Part shown: positions 8,718 through 19,769 of the stretch, one piece after another
Layout: each line of letters starts with the position of its first letter
Position numbering within the stretch: position 1 is the first letter of the stretch
DNA from: Dactylis glomerata
Lineage: Eukaryota > Streptophyta > Magnoliopsida > Poales > Poaceae
DNA length: 64,000 nucleotides
Reading direction: 5' to 3'
NCBI GenBank assembly: GCA_007115705.1
Contig: QXEO01001136.1
Location: 61,757 to 125,756 of the forward strand
The notes under the pieces: model-generated
The model's input: only the letters and a program-made list of their open reading frames with translations
Told to the model about the DNA's origin: nothing
The model's database searches: none
Program-made: the position numbers and the translations under genes

Positions 8718-11188
8718 TCATTGCTTGGTTTTAGGTCCCCATTTTTCAATGGGTCCTCTTTTGTTAGCAACAAGGGTCTTTGGAACCCAAATAGACCAAG
8801 CAACAAGGCCATCATGTGGACCAACATATTTTGCATAAACATCACCATAATAATCACGAAATAAAACATAGTGAGGGTTAGCAATTCCCGCATGATCATC
8901 ATGAGTGGCTTTGCCACTCACAATAGGATCCTTCTTTGCTTGAGCGGGCTTGGCCTTCTTTTTCTTGTTGATCTTCTTCTTCTTCTTTGAGACATAGCCA
9001 ATCCCCGTTTTATCACCAAATGCCTTTTGCTTACTCAAAAGGTCATTCAAGTTTTTCTCACCTATGGGAATGGAGGACTTGGCAAGCTCATCTTTCAACC
9101 TAGCATTTTCTTCAATAACATTTGCATGATCACAAGTAGAAGTAGAAGAACTAGGCACATTATTCTTAGTCAATTGAATTTGAAGTTGTTCATGTGACTT
9201 GGTAAGAATAGAGTGTTCACTTTTCAAGGCCTTGTGAGCCTTGTCAAGATCTTCTAAATCCTTAACAAGTATATCATGACCAACACCAAATTCAACCTTT
9301 TCCTTTTTGAGCATTTTTACTTTAGCACGAGCATGATCTCGCTCTTTAATGAGTTTGGAAACAACTTCATTATTAGATTCCTCAATGGAATTGAGCTTCT
9401 CTTCAAGAGTTGCTCGTTCCTCTTGCTCTTCTTCAAGAGACTCGGTTAGTGAGGCAATATCTTGAGCATATTCTCTTTCAAGCCTCATTTGTTCATCTAG
9501 TTTTTCAAGAGTTTTACCATATTGGCTCAATAGACGTTCAAAGTGAATCTTATGAACACCATCTACACTAGACACATAATCATCAAAAGCAAAAATTTCT
9601 TCCTTTACTCTAAGACTAGCAAGATCATTCAAGGAAGCATCATTTGTCTTAGAGGAAGAGAAAGATGTGGGTGATACCTCGGAAGATTTGGCCATAAGGC
9701 ACTTGACATTCTTGACAAGAGAGTCCTCATTGGGGGATTCAAAGAGTGATGTTGAGGAAGTGGAGGTGGTTGCCATTGCGGCCATCTCACTAGTTGTAGT
9801 TTCTTCTTCTTCACTCTCACTTGCGGAGTACTCTTCTTGAGTCAAGAACACAAACTTCGGTTGTTTCTTCTTTGGTCCACCCTTCTTCACAAATGGCTTC
9901 TTGGATGGTGACTTGGTCTTGCTTTTGAAGATGAGCTTTCCACCATGGTCTTCTCTCTTCTCATAAGGGCACTCGGCAACAAAGTGAAATCTATCATTGC
10001 AATTGTAGCAAGTCCTCACCCTTTGACCATTGTTGTCATTCCTTTGATAGCCACTTGACTTGCTTCTTCTTTGATTGTCTTCTTTAGCCTTGTATGGATC
10101 AACCCAAAAGGTTTTTCCATAGAAGGCCATGTGCTCATTGTACTCATGCCTTATGTCCTCGGGACACATCTCTAGTCTTGCTTCAATATTCGCTTGAAGA
10201 GGAACCTCTTTATCAACCACACTTGCTTTCAATGCAAGATTAGAGCTTCTTTGCATTCCTATGGCACGGGCACGGGCATCTTCCGCATTTTGTGCGGAAA
10301 CCTTGTAGGCTTGAATCTCTTGCATCACTTGATTGGAGGTCATCTCATTGAAGTTGTGCTTTCCTTGAACACTCTTCACATCCGCGGGCTCATATGGAGT
10401 GAGAGCAAGAATGTACTTCATCTTGATCCACTCATCATCAATATGGTGAGCACCGAGGTTCTTGAAGGTGGTAGCAATAGCCTTGAGTCTTCTATACATC
10501 TCTTGATGATCCTCACCATCCATCATGAAGAAACCCTCCGCTTGATTTGAGAAGGCAATATATCTTGTTTTCTTCATGCTCTCGTTGCCAACAAAGACGT
10601 CGGAGAGTCCTTGCCAAGCTTCTTTGGCGGTGGAGAAGTGTTGGATGTGAGGCAAGTCCTTGGATCCCACGGCGACTTGAATCATGTGAAGAGCGGTAGC
10701 ATTGAGTTGGCTATCGACCGTCTCTCTTCTTGTCATGCTGTGGGGATCCACGGCCTTGAATCCTTCCTCAACGATCCTCCAAAGCTCGATGCAAGAACTG
10801 CGCATATGAGAGATCATTTGATATTGCCATTGACCAAAGTTTAATGCATCAAGCTTAGGTGGATCACCTCTATGGTTAATATGAGGATGAGGAACCGGCG
10901 GGTCGGGTGAATACCAATGCGGGTATTCACCTTTCCCGTCGGCCTTGGTGGAAGACTTAGCATCGCCATTTTCTCGGCACCCTCCTCATCTATCCCCACA
11001 TTCTCCACTTGTGGAGTAGCGGGTTTTTCCGGAGGTGGAGATGCATTAGCAGTTTTAGCTTGCATGAGTTGCGCCATCATTTCACGCAACTCACTTATTT
11101 GAGATGTCATGGAAGCCATGGATGATTCCAAAGATTTGAACTCACCCATGGAAACTTGACCCGAGCCCTCACTAGGTGAAGTTTCCAT
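8718..11188 (-). pseudogene. SIRE-1 gag, one frameshift near 10970
   Basis: The start METSPSEGSG at 11188 lies 50 bp inside the 5' LTR and opens a 115-codon frame. The downstream frame (8718-10817 as an ORF, open further upstream) continues the protein, with ENGDAKSSTKADGKGEY running into the gag core. The two are joined by a 1- or 2-base slip in the A-run near 10969-10974. The core has a UBN2/retrotransposon gag-type region, a CX2CX4HX4C zinc knuckle (codons at about 9968-10010), and a long coiled coil (about 9150-9560) typical of SIRE-lineage gags. It ends at TGA 8715-8717. The capsid protein packages element RNA. With the slip this copy would not make full-length gag unless the shift is translationally bypassed. 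Confidence 0.85.
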
Positions 11189-11222
11189 ACTCTTAGGCGG
11201 TTAAGCCCGAAATAAGAGCCGA

Positions 11223-11235
11223 GGCTCTGATACCA
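11223..11235 (-). other. SIRE-1 primer-binding site, Met-tRNA type
   Basis: The minus strand reads TGGTATCAGAGCC two bases inside the 5' LTR. This is the standard complement of the plant initiator methionine tRNA 3' region used by Copia elements. Confidence 0.9.
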
Positions 11236-11237
11236 AT

Positions 11238-12364
11238 TGAACGGATCGTATGGGCACCTAGAGGGGGGGGTGAATAGGTGCTACTCAAATTTTAATTCTT
11301 TTTCAATTTAGGCTTGACACAAAAGGTAAATTCTCTAGATATGCAACTAAGGTGAATTTACCTATATGTCAACAAGCAAGCTAAGCAAGATACAAGTAGT
11401 AAAGGCAATAAAGGATAGAGGTAACCGAGAGTGGAGCACACGGAGACACGGATGTAATTCCCGTAGTTCCTTCCTTTTTAGGGGAAGTACGTCTACGTTG
11501 GAGGGGTGTGGTTGCCACAAAGGCCTAACCAATGCCACAAAGGCTCACCCCCGGTGCAAGCTTCCGCCACAAAGGCCTAGCTCACTTTCCACTAAGGGAT
11601 TCCTCAAGGCGGAACCGGCCTTTACAAAACTTGGGGCACAACTCCACAACTGAATTGGAGGCTCCCAAGCACCACAAAGATCTCAATCAACAAGTATCAA
11701 GATATCAATCACACAAACAAGGTCAAGGGACACAAGGGAACCCAAGACCAAAGGGCCCTCTAGCAAATGAGAGGGGAAATCAAATCGCTTCGGTGAGGAT
11801 GTAGATCAAGGCCTTCTCCTTCGATTCTCCAAAGATCAAGAGCTTTGGTGGGTTGAGGGAGGAGATCTTGCGAATTTGGTGGCTCACAATAAGGTGTTCT
11901 TCTTCATCAGCTCGAGCAGCTTGAGGTGGAAGAAGGGGAGGGGTATTTATACCCCCTCCCAAAATGTAGCCGTTGCTGACTTGGAGGGGCGGATTATCCG
12001 GCCAAAGTTGGACCGGATTATCCGGCTGGCCGGAATATCCGGCCCCTGGCCGGATTATCCGCCCCCCTATACTGGGTGACGCCACGTCTGGTCCTTAGCC
12101 GAATTTGGGGTCGTCTCCGGGGGGGGCGGATTATCCGGCCCCTGGCCGGAATATCCGGCCCCCTATACTGGGTGACGCCGCGCCAGGTCCTTAGCCGTTT
12201 TTCGGCCACTCCCCGAGGGGGCGGATTATCCGGCCACCCCAGGCCGGAATATCCGGCCTGGCATTTCTTCATCTGTCAAAACTGCACAGCTTAGCACACA
12301 CTTAATATCCCTAATGTTGTTATCTAACACACAAAATCTGAGGGAAACAAAGTTTGCACTTTCA
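11238..12364 (-). repeat. SIRE-1 5' LTR (1127 bp)
   Basis: This is the promoter-bearing LTR of SIRE-1. It is bounded on the outside by GGGGG of the CACTA target and on the inside by the primer-binding site. It holds the same palindrome array (11991-12254) and TATA box (11944-11951) as the other LTR. Confidence 0.95.
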
Positions 12365-12540
12365 GGGGGGCATTGGTCCCGGTTTATGCCACAAACCGGG
12401 ACCGATTCTCCGAAATGAACCGGGATCGACCACCTTATGCCACGAACCGGGACCAATGCCTGTCATTGGTCCCCATTGACAAACCCAACCGAGACAGATG
12501 TGATTTTGGTGTTAGACCAAAGACCCATTTTCTACTAGTG
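12365..12540 (-). repeat. CACTA terminal and subterminal inverted repeats
   Basis: Reading the minus strand from 12540: the terminus CACTAGTAGAAAATG, then inverted pairs of the motif ATTGGTCCCGGTT with AACCGGGACC. One pair flanks a short loop at 12373-12403 and others follow at 12415-12470. Such arrays are the known binding sites for TNPA-like proteins. The matching inner copy (905-960) was separated from these by the SIRE-1 insertion. Confidence 0.8.
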
Positions 12541-12899
12541 TGAATCGTAGTCCAACAATTTACATTTTTTATTAAGCAATGCTTTGATACAGATATTTGA
12601 CTCTATTTGTCTTCTTAGAAGAGCGGAGTCGTTTGAAAAATAGTCCGAGCTCACTGGAGCCCTTTATTTTAAAAATTTGAAAATGATATTTTAAAGTTTC
12701 AAACAAATTTAAAAAAATATGTTCATATAAGTAATTCTGTATACTACAAGAATGTAAAATCTTAATCTTAAATACATTGTGTTATGGCCTACATAGAAAG
12801 ATAAATTTTGGTAACGTTTGAAGATATACTGTTCACAAACCTAGATCATAATTTTGTATTTATTGTGTAGAGTAGACTACAACATATTTTTGATTGGTA
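12541..12899. other. Unassigned AT-rich sequence beside the CACTA terminus
   Basis: This stretch between the CACTA end and the Stowaway MITE holds no convincing ORF, RNA gene or recognisable repeat. TGA at 12541-12543 is the flank of the CACTA target; its duplicate lies outside the window. Confidence 0.5.
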
Positions 12900-13132
12900 C
12901 TCCCTCCATATTACAGGGCAATTACGTATTTCAAGACAAACTTTGACCTTTAACTTTAGTCAAGAAAATATAAGATATATTATACAAAAATTATATCATT
13001 GGATATATATTCAAAAAAAACTTTCTAATGCTATAATTTTTATGTCAAATATCTCATATTTTCTTGACTAAAATTAATGGTTAAAATTTGTCTTAAAATA
13101 CATAATTGCTCAATAATCCGGTATGGAGAGAG
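12900..13132. mobile_element. Stowaway-type MITE (233 bp)
   Basis: It is flanked by TA on both sides (12898-12899 and 13133-13134), with termini CTCCCTCCAT and, on the other strand, CTCTCTCCAT. The whole element folds on itself: the 5' arm (CAATTACGTATTTCAAGACAAA...) matches the reverse complement of the 3' arm over most of its length. There is no coding capacity. TA target sites and CTCCCTCC ends are the hallmark of Tc1/mariner-derived Stowaway MITEs in Triticeae. Confidence 0.9.
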
Positions 13133-13134
13133 TA

Positions 13135-14924
13135 CTATGCATACTTAAAGCATATATTATTGCCTATATGAATATATATTTTCAAAAAAAAATTGACACT
13201 TTTTTTTGAATGTTCGAAATAAAGAGCTCCAGTGAGGTCATGAGCCAAATTGATGCACTCAGAGTCTCGTTTGCTGTATTGACCTTTCCAAACAGATGTT
13301 ATATACTTTTTGCACGAAATTTGATTGTTTGGTGGTCCACGCAAAGCCAAAAGGAGGGAAAAACAAATCGCTACGAAGACAAGCCCAACGGTCCTGGGGA
13401 AGAGATGCAAAGTTGACTTTAGTAAGTACGCATACAAGCACCTGAAGATCAAGCTAATTACAGAACACCTCAAATTCTGAAACTGATTCAAGTAAAAATA
13501 TTCTATGCCACGTGGGGACTTGTAGAATAGAACAAAGTGAAACCCAGAGGAAAACCGCAGTACACCTAGATGACTGACGAGAAACGGATAGTACAGCCAT
13601 TTTACCGTCGGATTCGTTTTTCATGAAGGTACACATATTAACGGACTTGGCACTTGGTCCACGTCGATACCTATGACATTGCCATTTGTCAAGCAGGCAA
13701 GAGGGAAAAATTCAGGCCAAACAACAAGGCAAAATCGAGTCCATGACTCCGTTATATTTCCGTGCTACTTGCATGGACCGACAAAACACACCACAAAATT
13801 TATGCTATCATGCTTGTTGTGATCATGACTAATAGACAGATGGAAATTTCGTTATGTTTTCTCGTCTTTTTTTGGTGGAACCGTTATTGTTTCTTCAGAA
13901 TGCAAACACTGATTCAGAACAGAAGTTCAGTTCATCAGTGCCGAAGAGCTGCAGAAGCTAACTGTGGTCTTCAATATTACCAGAGCAAGTTTCAGTATAC
14001 ACGAGTTGAGAAGAAACTGAGAGCTACCTCTGAACGACGGCAAATCGAGTTACATGTGCAGTTCCAGACTCCCCTTGCCTAGTTAGCAGCACGTCCTCGC
14101 TTTTTCCTTTCTATTTTCGTTCAGCGCCTCAACGGCCAAGTCGGATCAGATCCTTGTCAACCCGTACCAATTCCGTAAACCATCCCTTTAGGTATAGCAT
14201 TTTTGGGCTGGGAGCTACTCCCTATGTACCGTATTAATCGACGTGGCCACACCAGAACCTAAAGACTACGTATTCTTGCTTTTATATTTGACATGGCAAG
14301 AGCATTTGTTCTTCTTTTTTTTCATTTCAAACAAGCGTGGTCACCTAGTCCAATTGACAAAGACATTACTTTTTTCTTCTTTCTGATATGATATATAGAC
14401 TAGTAATAGATCAGGGATCTCATTAAGCTTTCAAGAAACACAAGCATGTGTGCCAATAAACAAGCACACAACTTCCTGATAAACATTGGATTGCAGTGGT
14501 CAGTACTTCCCAAAGCCTTATATAACAGTCTGCTAGATATTTCTCTTATAAAAACAATATGGTTGCCGTCCAATGATCAACTACTGTAATAATGAATATT
14601 CCTCTCTGACACAGCTGCATCTTGAGAATATCGAAATTTGAAAAGCCTGAAACGTTGGAATATCTACCTCTCAGACTCTGAAGGCTTGAAGGTGGATACC
14701 TCAACTCTGAAGGAATCGAAAAGCCTGATACCTCAACCCTATGGGCTTGAGAATATCGAAAAGCCTCATACCTCAACCCTGTAAGAACTAACTTCTCACA
14801 TAAAAAAGAAACAATTTGCAGTCAAGCGACAAAACATTTCTGTGTGACCAAACTATGGTATTTCATTTATTCTGATGCGACAGTTTATCATAATCATCAA
14901 CAGGATGGACTTAACAGCGAGTTA
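13135..14924. other. Unassigned intergenic sequence with short repeats near 14628-14790
   Basis: No ORF here shows recognisable similarity. At 14628-14790 there are about three diverged copies of a unit containing GAATATCGAAAAGCCT and ATACCTCAACCCT, a small local duplication. The rest shows no mobile-element termini or RNA genes that I can support. Confidence 0.5.
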
Positions 14925-15874
14925 AGGCACTGGGCTCTCGCGTCGCCTGACTGGGCGACTCGCGAGCGAATCCTAGCGCCGCCGAGCCGTTCCCATTCCC
15001 GCCGCTGCCGCCGGCCCTCGCCGCGGTGGCGGCGGGCCCTGTCCTGTCCCCAAAGGCGGACAGGGGTCTTCTGGCCGCGACTCGCGCGGGAGAATCCGAA
15101 GGCCAGGGCGGCGGCCCCGGGTCGGAGGATTTGGCGGCGCTGCGGGCTGCTGCTGCAGCCGCGCGGGCGCTGCGGTGGTGTGCTCAGCGTCGTCGGGAGT
15201 TGGCCGTCGTGGCCTGGGTGCTGGTGCTCGGTGGCGCCAAGATCTACCACGAGGCGGCGTCGAGGCGGTGGACGTCGAGGCGGTGGCCTCAGGATCCATG
15301 GCGGGCAGAAGCTTCATGGGGCGGAGCAGTTGCTTGTATGGCTTGGGTGCCAATCTTGTGTCGCCGGTGCGATGAGATTGTCGGCTCGGTCGGCGTGTCT
15401 CAGAGGAGGCGGCTTGACTTTTAGGCCGGGGCGGCGGCCCCGGATGTTGGCGTGACGGCCATGGTCTACGAGCAGTTTGCCTTGTGCAGCTTGGGATGAA
15501 GGTGGCAGGGTCGTGCGGCGTCGTGGCTCGTGTGCGAGCGGCGGTAAGTTGGGACAGCGGTCCCGGAAGGCGGTGATGGTGGTCTGCTGGGCATGGCGGA
15601 GTAGTTGGATGTCGGGGCGGTGGCCCCGAAACTTTGGCAGTGTTGAGGGCATCTACCTTGTGTCGTTCGGACGACGAGGTTGCCCTCGATGTTGGTCGTC
15701 AGCGTCTCTTTGGCGCAGCTCCTTAGTGGGTTGGCTTCTTCTTCGACTATGTCCGAGTGTCCTGTGTCTGCTCCTCCCATAGCAGTCATGGCGTTTTCTC
15801 TTTGGCGTGGTGAAGGGTCATCTTATCTTGTTGGAGTGGGTTTTCGAGTTGGTCGCTTGGGTGTGTCCACGGTG

Positions 15875-17508
15875 TGATACGTCTCAAACGTATCTATAAT
15901 TTTTGATGCTCCATGCTTGTTTTTACACCATTTGCCTATTGTTTCGTTACACTTAGTGATACTTTTATACACTTTTCGGGACTAACCTATTAACGAAGTG
16001 CCACAGTGCCAGTTTCCTGTTTTCTGCTGTTTTTGTGTTTCAGAAGTGATACACAGGAAATATTCTCGGAATTGGACGAAACAAGTTCCTGAAGTCATAT
16101 TTCACCGGGGAGCTCCCAAACATCCGAAGACCTGACGGAGGGGGGCCACGTGGCCCCCACACACAGGGGCGGCGCGGCCTGGCCCCTGGCCGCGCCACCC
16201 CCTTGTGAGGCCGCGTGGCTCCACATCTGACAGCCCCCTTCGCCTACATATACCCCCTGACGAGAAAAACCTAAGGGCCCGATCAGTTTTCCAGAATACA
16301 TTGCGATCCGCCGCCGCCGTCGACCCGAAGATCGGGAGGGTCCAGAAGCTCTTCCCGGCACCCTGCCGGAGAGGGGAATCGCCACCGGAGGTCTTCTTCA
16401 TCGCCATACTTGCCTCCGGAGCGATGAGTGAGTAGTCTACCTTGGACTATGGGTCCATAGCAGTAGCTAGATGGTTGTCTTCTCCACCATGTGCTTCATG
16501 TTTAGATCTCATGAGCTGCCCTACATGATTGAGATCACCGTTATGTAATACTATGATGTTGGTTTGTTGGGATCCGATGAATATTGGTGTTTATGATTAA
16601 GTTGTTGTACTGAATTATATCTTTTGTTATCTCTATGTTGTTTATGATCTTGCATGCTCTCCGTTGTTAGTAGCTATCTTGGCCGAGTAGTTGCTAGTGA
16701 CTCCAAGAGGGGGTATTTATGCTCGATAGTGGGTTCATGCCTCTATTTCACCTGGGGGAGTGACAGAAACCTCTAAGGTGGTAGATGTGCTGTTGCTACT
16801 AGGGAGAAAACAACATTCATATGCTCAAGGGCATATGCTTTGTTTACATTACACACTTTGCTTAATGCAATTATCTGTTGTTCGCAACTTAATACTTTTG
16901 GGGTGTTCGGATGATATCCCCGAGGGTGGATTATTAGTCATAGATGCAGTTGGATGGCGGTCTATGTATTTTGTTGTAATGCCCAGAGTAAATCTCATAG
17001 TGATCTTCTTGACATATCACGTTATCTTTATTCTATCAATTGCCCAACTGTAATTTGTTTACCCAGCATGTTATTTATCTATGGAGAGACACCACTAGTG
17101 AACTGTGGACCCCGGTCCTATTTTAATCATATTGCAATCACCTGTTTACTTTTCCCGCACTGTTTACTTTACTCACATATTACTACTGTTTTCCACTCGA
17201 TACACTCATAACCTTTGTTTCAAGCAAACCGGTGAGATTGACAACCTCATCGCAAGTTGGGAGCAAAGTATTTGTTTGTGTGTGTGCAGGTTCCACGTTG
17301 CAGCTAGCAAGCAAAGCTTGGACGAGGCGCCATATATAAATTGTCCGCTGCTGTCGCAAACTAGTCCGCATCACCTTCAGTCGTCACCGTCCCTCTTCTT
17401 CAAGAACGATATTAAACCTTGGTTTCTAAACTGAGGGAAAACTAGCTGCTATACTCATCACACCTTCCTCTTGGGGTTCCCAACGGGCTGGTCATTCACC
17501 ACGCATCA
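15875..17508 (+). repeat. ATH-A 5' LTR (1634 bp)
   Basis: It starts TGATACGTCTCAAACG and ends CACCACGCATCA. The U3 contains an 18-bp perfect palindrome around CACGTG (16141-16158), then a GC-rich stretch and a TATA-like ACATATA near 16246. ORFs inside it (for example 16760-17053) recur only because the LTR recurs. Confidence 0.95.
16141..16158. promoter_or_regulatory. G-box palindrome in the ATH-A U3
   Basis: GGGGGCCACGTGGCCCCC is a perfect 18-bp palindrome centred on the plant G-box CACGTG, bound by bZIP and bHLH factors. It lies about 100 bp upstream of a TATA-like motif. The 3' LTR copy is 22617-22634. The LTRs of ATH-B, -C and -D lack CACGTG at this position. Confidence 0.45.
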
Positions 17509-17519
17509 AGCTAATTTTC

Positions 17520-17537
17520 TGGCGCCGTTGCCGGGGA
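17520..17537 (+). other. ATH-A primer-binding site, Asp-tRNA type
   Basis: TGGCGCCGTTGCCGGGGA lies 11 bp inside the 5' LTR. It fits the 3' end of plant aspartate tRNA, the primer used by many Athila/Tat Gypsy elements. Confidence 0.9.
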
Positions 17538-17705
17538 AGAGAGAAGACTTCTGCGAGGGGAGTTCTTCGCACACACATTCTTTACTTTGTTATTTGTTTT
17601 GCTTTACTTTATTTTATTTTACTTGCACTGCTTTTTATATCAAAAACCCAAAAAAATTAGAATCCTTGGTAGTTGTTTTTACTTGTTTACTTTCGTTTTG
17701 CTGAA

Positions 17706-19769
17706 ATGGGTACTCCTGAAAACACCAAGTTGTGTGACTTTGCTAGCACGAACAATAGTGATTTTATCTGCACTCCTATTGCACCAACTGTTCCTGCTAC
17801 CACTTTTTATGAGATCAAGCCTGCTTTATTGAACCTTGTTATGAAAGAGCAATTTTCTGGTGCTAGTACTGAAGATGCTGCGGCTCATCTCAACAATTTT
17901 GTTGAGCTATGTGAGATGCAGAAATATAAAGATGTTGATAGTGATATTATTAAACTCAAGTTGTTTCCTTTTTCTTTGAGAGGAAAGGCTAAAGATTGGT
18001 TGCTGTCTTTGACTAAGAATAGTATTGATTTATGGGCTAAGTGTAAGGATGCTTTTATTGGTAGATATTATCCTCCTGCTAAGATTATAGCTTTGCGCAG
18101 CAATATTATGAAGTTTACTCAGTTTGATAATGAACATGTTGCTCAAGCTTGGGAAAGAATGAAATCTATGGTAAAGAATTGCCCCACTCATGGACTGACT
18201 ACTTGGATGATTATCCAAACTTTTTATGTAGGACTGAATTTTTCTTCAAGGAACCTACTCGATTCAGCTGCTGGAGGCACTTTTATGTCCCTTACTTTGG
18301 GCGCCGCATCAAATCTACTCGACAACATGATGGTAAATTATTCCGAATGGCACACCGAGAGAGCTCCACAAGGTAAGAAGGTAAATTCTGTTGAGGAAAC
18401 CTCTTCCTTAAGTGATAAGATTGATACAATTATGGCTATGCTTGCTAATGATAGGACTCATGTTGATCCTAATAATGTTCCTTTGGCCTCTCTGGTTGCT
18501 CAAGAAGAGCAAGTTGATGTGAATTTCATTAGAAATAATAATTTTAACAACAATGCCTATAGGAACAATTTTGCTAGTAACAATTATAGGCCGTATCCTT
18601 CTACTAATGGTAATGGTTATGGTAACTCTTATGGTAATTCCTACAACAACACTAGGGCCGCGCCCTCCGAGCTTGAGGTAATGCTCAAGGACTTCATCGG
18701 TAAGCAAACTGTTTTTAATAAGTCTGTTGAGGAAAAGTTAGGCAAAATTGATATTCTTGCTTCTAAAGTTGATAGCCTTGCTCATGATGTTGAACTTCTG
18801 AAATTAAAAGTGTTTCCTAATGATGTGAATGTGAGCAACATTGTCGCTGCCGCTAATGCTACCCAAGTTGGAATTGATGAAAATATTAGATTGTTAGCGG
18901 AATTGCATGCCAGGTGGGAAAGAGAAGATGAGATGGCTAGAGAGATGAAGGTATGTACTATTACTACCTCTAATGATGTTGCTCCTACTGATAGCAACCC
19001 TCTTACTTTGATTGGTGTAGAGAAAACTCCCACTCCTTGTGTTAAAAAGCCTAAAACTGCCAAAACTTTTTCTCAAAAGAGTGCTAAAATTTTTCGGAGT
19101 GTGGGAGATGATAGCTCTATTACTTTTAATGATTTTGATGTTGATGGCTGCAATATATCTGAAGTTATTTTGTTCTTGCAAAAGCTTGCTTTGACTCCCA
19201 ATGCTAGTTCTTTAAATATTGCTTTTACTAAGCATGTTACCAATGCTCTCATAAAGATTAGGGATGAAAAGTTGAAGCAGAAAGCCTCTGTTCCCAAGAA
19301 GTTAGAAGATGGTTCGGAACCCATCATTGATATGCATGTTAATGGTTATGATTGCCATGCTTTATGTGATCTAGGTGCTAGTATTTCTATCATGCCTAGA
19401 AAGATTTATGACATGCTTGATTTACCACCACTTGAAAAGTGTTATTTTGATGTTCCTATTGCTGATGTTGCTAAGAAGAAACCTTTGGGAAGGATTAATG
19501 ATGTTCTTATTGTGGTTAACAATAACCTTGTTCCCGTTGATTTTCTTGTTATGGACGTTGAATGCCATGCTTCATGTCCTATTATTTTGGGAAGACCATT
19601 TCTTCGAACTGTAGGTGCTATCATTGATATGAGGGAAGGCACTATCAAGTATCAATTCCCACTAAAGAAAGGTATGGAACACTTCCCTAGGAAAAGAAAG
19701 AAATTACTTTTTGACTCTATTCTTAGAGCAAATTATGAGCTTGATGCTTCATCACTTGATATTACTTGA
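17706..19769 (+). CDS. ATH-A gag-protease polyprotein, intact (687 aa)
   Basis: The ATG at 17706 was chosen over the upstream ATG 17673 because ATH-B and ATH-C start at the same NTKLCDF context. A retrotransposon gag region covers about residues 50-165, with LRGKAKDWLLSL and YYPPAKIIALRS. No CX2CX4HX4C zinc knuckle is present; instead an Asn/Gly/Tyr-rich stretch lies at about 275-315. A heptad-like segment with DILASKVDSL follows. The C-terminal retroviral-type protease has its active site as D555-L-G-A, the Athila variant, and a later ILGRPFLRT motif. The ORF stops at 19769, without any polymerase. It would supply capsid and protease only. The frame is intact, unlike its relatives. Confidence 0.9.
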   Translation: MGTPENTKLCDFASTNNSDFICTPIAPTVPATTFYEIKPALLNLVMKEQFSGASTEDAAAHLNNFVELCEMQKYKDVDSDIIKLKLFPFSLRGKAKDWLLSLTKNSIDLWAKCKDAFIGRYYPPAKIIALRSNIMKFTQFDNEHVAQAWERMKSMVKNCPTHGLTTWMIIQTFYVGLNFSSRNLLDSAAGGTFMSLTLGAASNLLDNMMVNYSEWHTERAPQGKKVNSVEETSSLSDKIDTIMAMLANDRTHVDPNNVPLASLVAQEEQVDVNFIRNNNFNNNAYRNNFASNNYRPYPSTNGNGYGNSYGNSYNNTRAAPSELEVMLKDFIGKQTVFNKSVEEKLGKIDILASKVDSLAHDVELLKLKVFPNDVNVSNIVAAANATQVGIDENIRLLAELHARWEREDEMAREMKVCTITTSNDVAPTDSNPLTLIGVEKTPTPCVKKPKTAKTFSQKSAKIFRSVGDDSSITFNDFDVDGCNISEVILFLQKLALTPNASSLNIAFTKHVTNALIKIRDEKLKQKASVPKKLEDGSEPIIDMHVNGYDCHALCDLGASISIMPRKIYDMLDLPPLEKCYFDVPIADVAKKKPLGRINDVLIVVNNNLVPVDFLVMDVECHASCPIILGRPFLRTVGAIIDMREGTIKYQFPLKKGMEHFPRKRKKLLFDSILRANYELDASSLDIT

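Larger units (their letters stand above)
986..12364 (-). mobile_element. SIRE-1: Copia LTR retrotransposon, SIRE/Maximus lineage, with a third ORF
   Basis: Two LTRs (986-2120 and 11238-12364) flank gag, pol and a third ORF, all on the minus strand. The order protease-integrase-RT-RNase H makes it Copia. A coiled-coil gag and an extra ORF downstream of pol place it in the SIRE/Maximus (formerly envelope-like) lineage. Flanking GGGGG at 981-985 and 12365-12369 fits a 5-bp target duplication, though it sits in a G-run. The primer site matches initiator Met-tRNA and the purine tract AAAAAGGGGGAGA (about 2121-2135, minus strand) abuts the 3' LTR. By eye the LTRs differ at about 5 substitutions and 3 indels, about 0.4%, which indicates a recent insertion. 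Confidence 0.95.
1..12540 (-). mobile_element. CACTA (En/Spm) transposon, 5' part, interrupted by a Copia element
   Basis: The outer terminus is at 12540, where the minus strand begins CACTAGTAGAAAATGGG, the standard CACTA terminal motif. The next 170 bp (12370-12530) and 905-960 hold inverted copies of the GGTCCCGGTT subterminal motif typical of grass CACTA elements. The minus strand then runs through a TATA box into the transposase start at 611. The element continues beyond base 1, so its 3' terminus is not seen. Bases 986-12364 are a nested SIRE-type Copia retrotransposon and not part of the CACTA. The CACTA type is clear from terminus, subterminal repeats and transposase together; I assign no family name. 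Confidence 0.9.

Noticed and set aside
14844..15455. 203-codon GC-rich plus-strand ORF and overlapping minus-strand ORFs
   Set aside because: Open frames on several strands at once, caused by GC-rich composition in the LINE-like body; Arg/Gly/Ala-rich with no domain.
16760..17053. 97-codon ORF seen again at 23237-23530, with a related one at 45543-45812
   Set aside because: It lies inside LTRs. The copies are LTR duplicates, and the frame is broken or shifted in the older LTRs.
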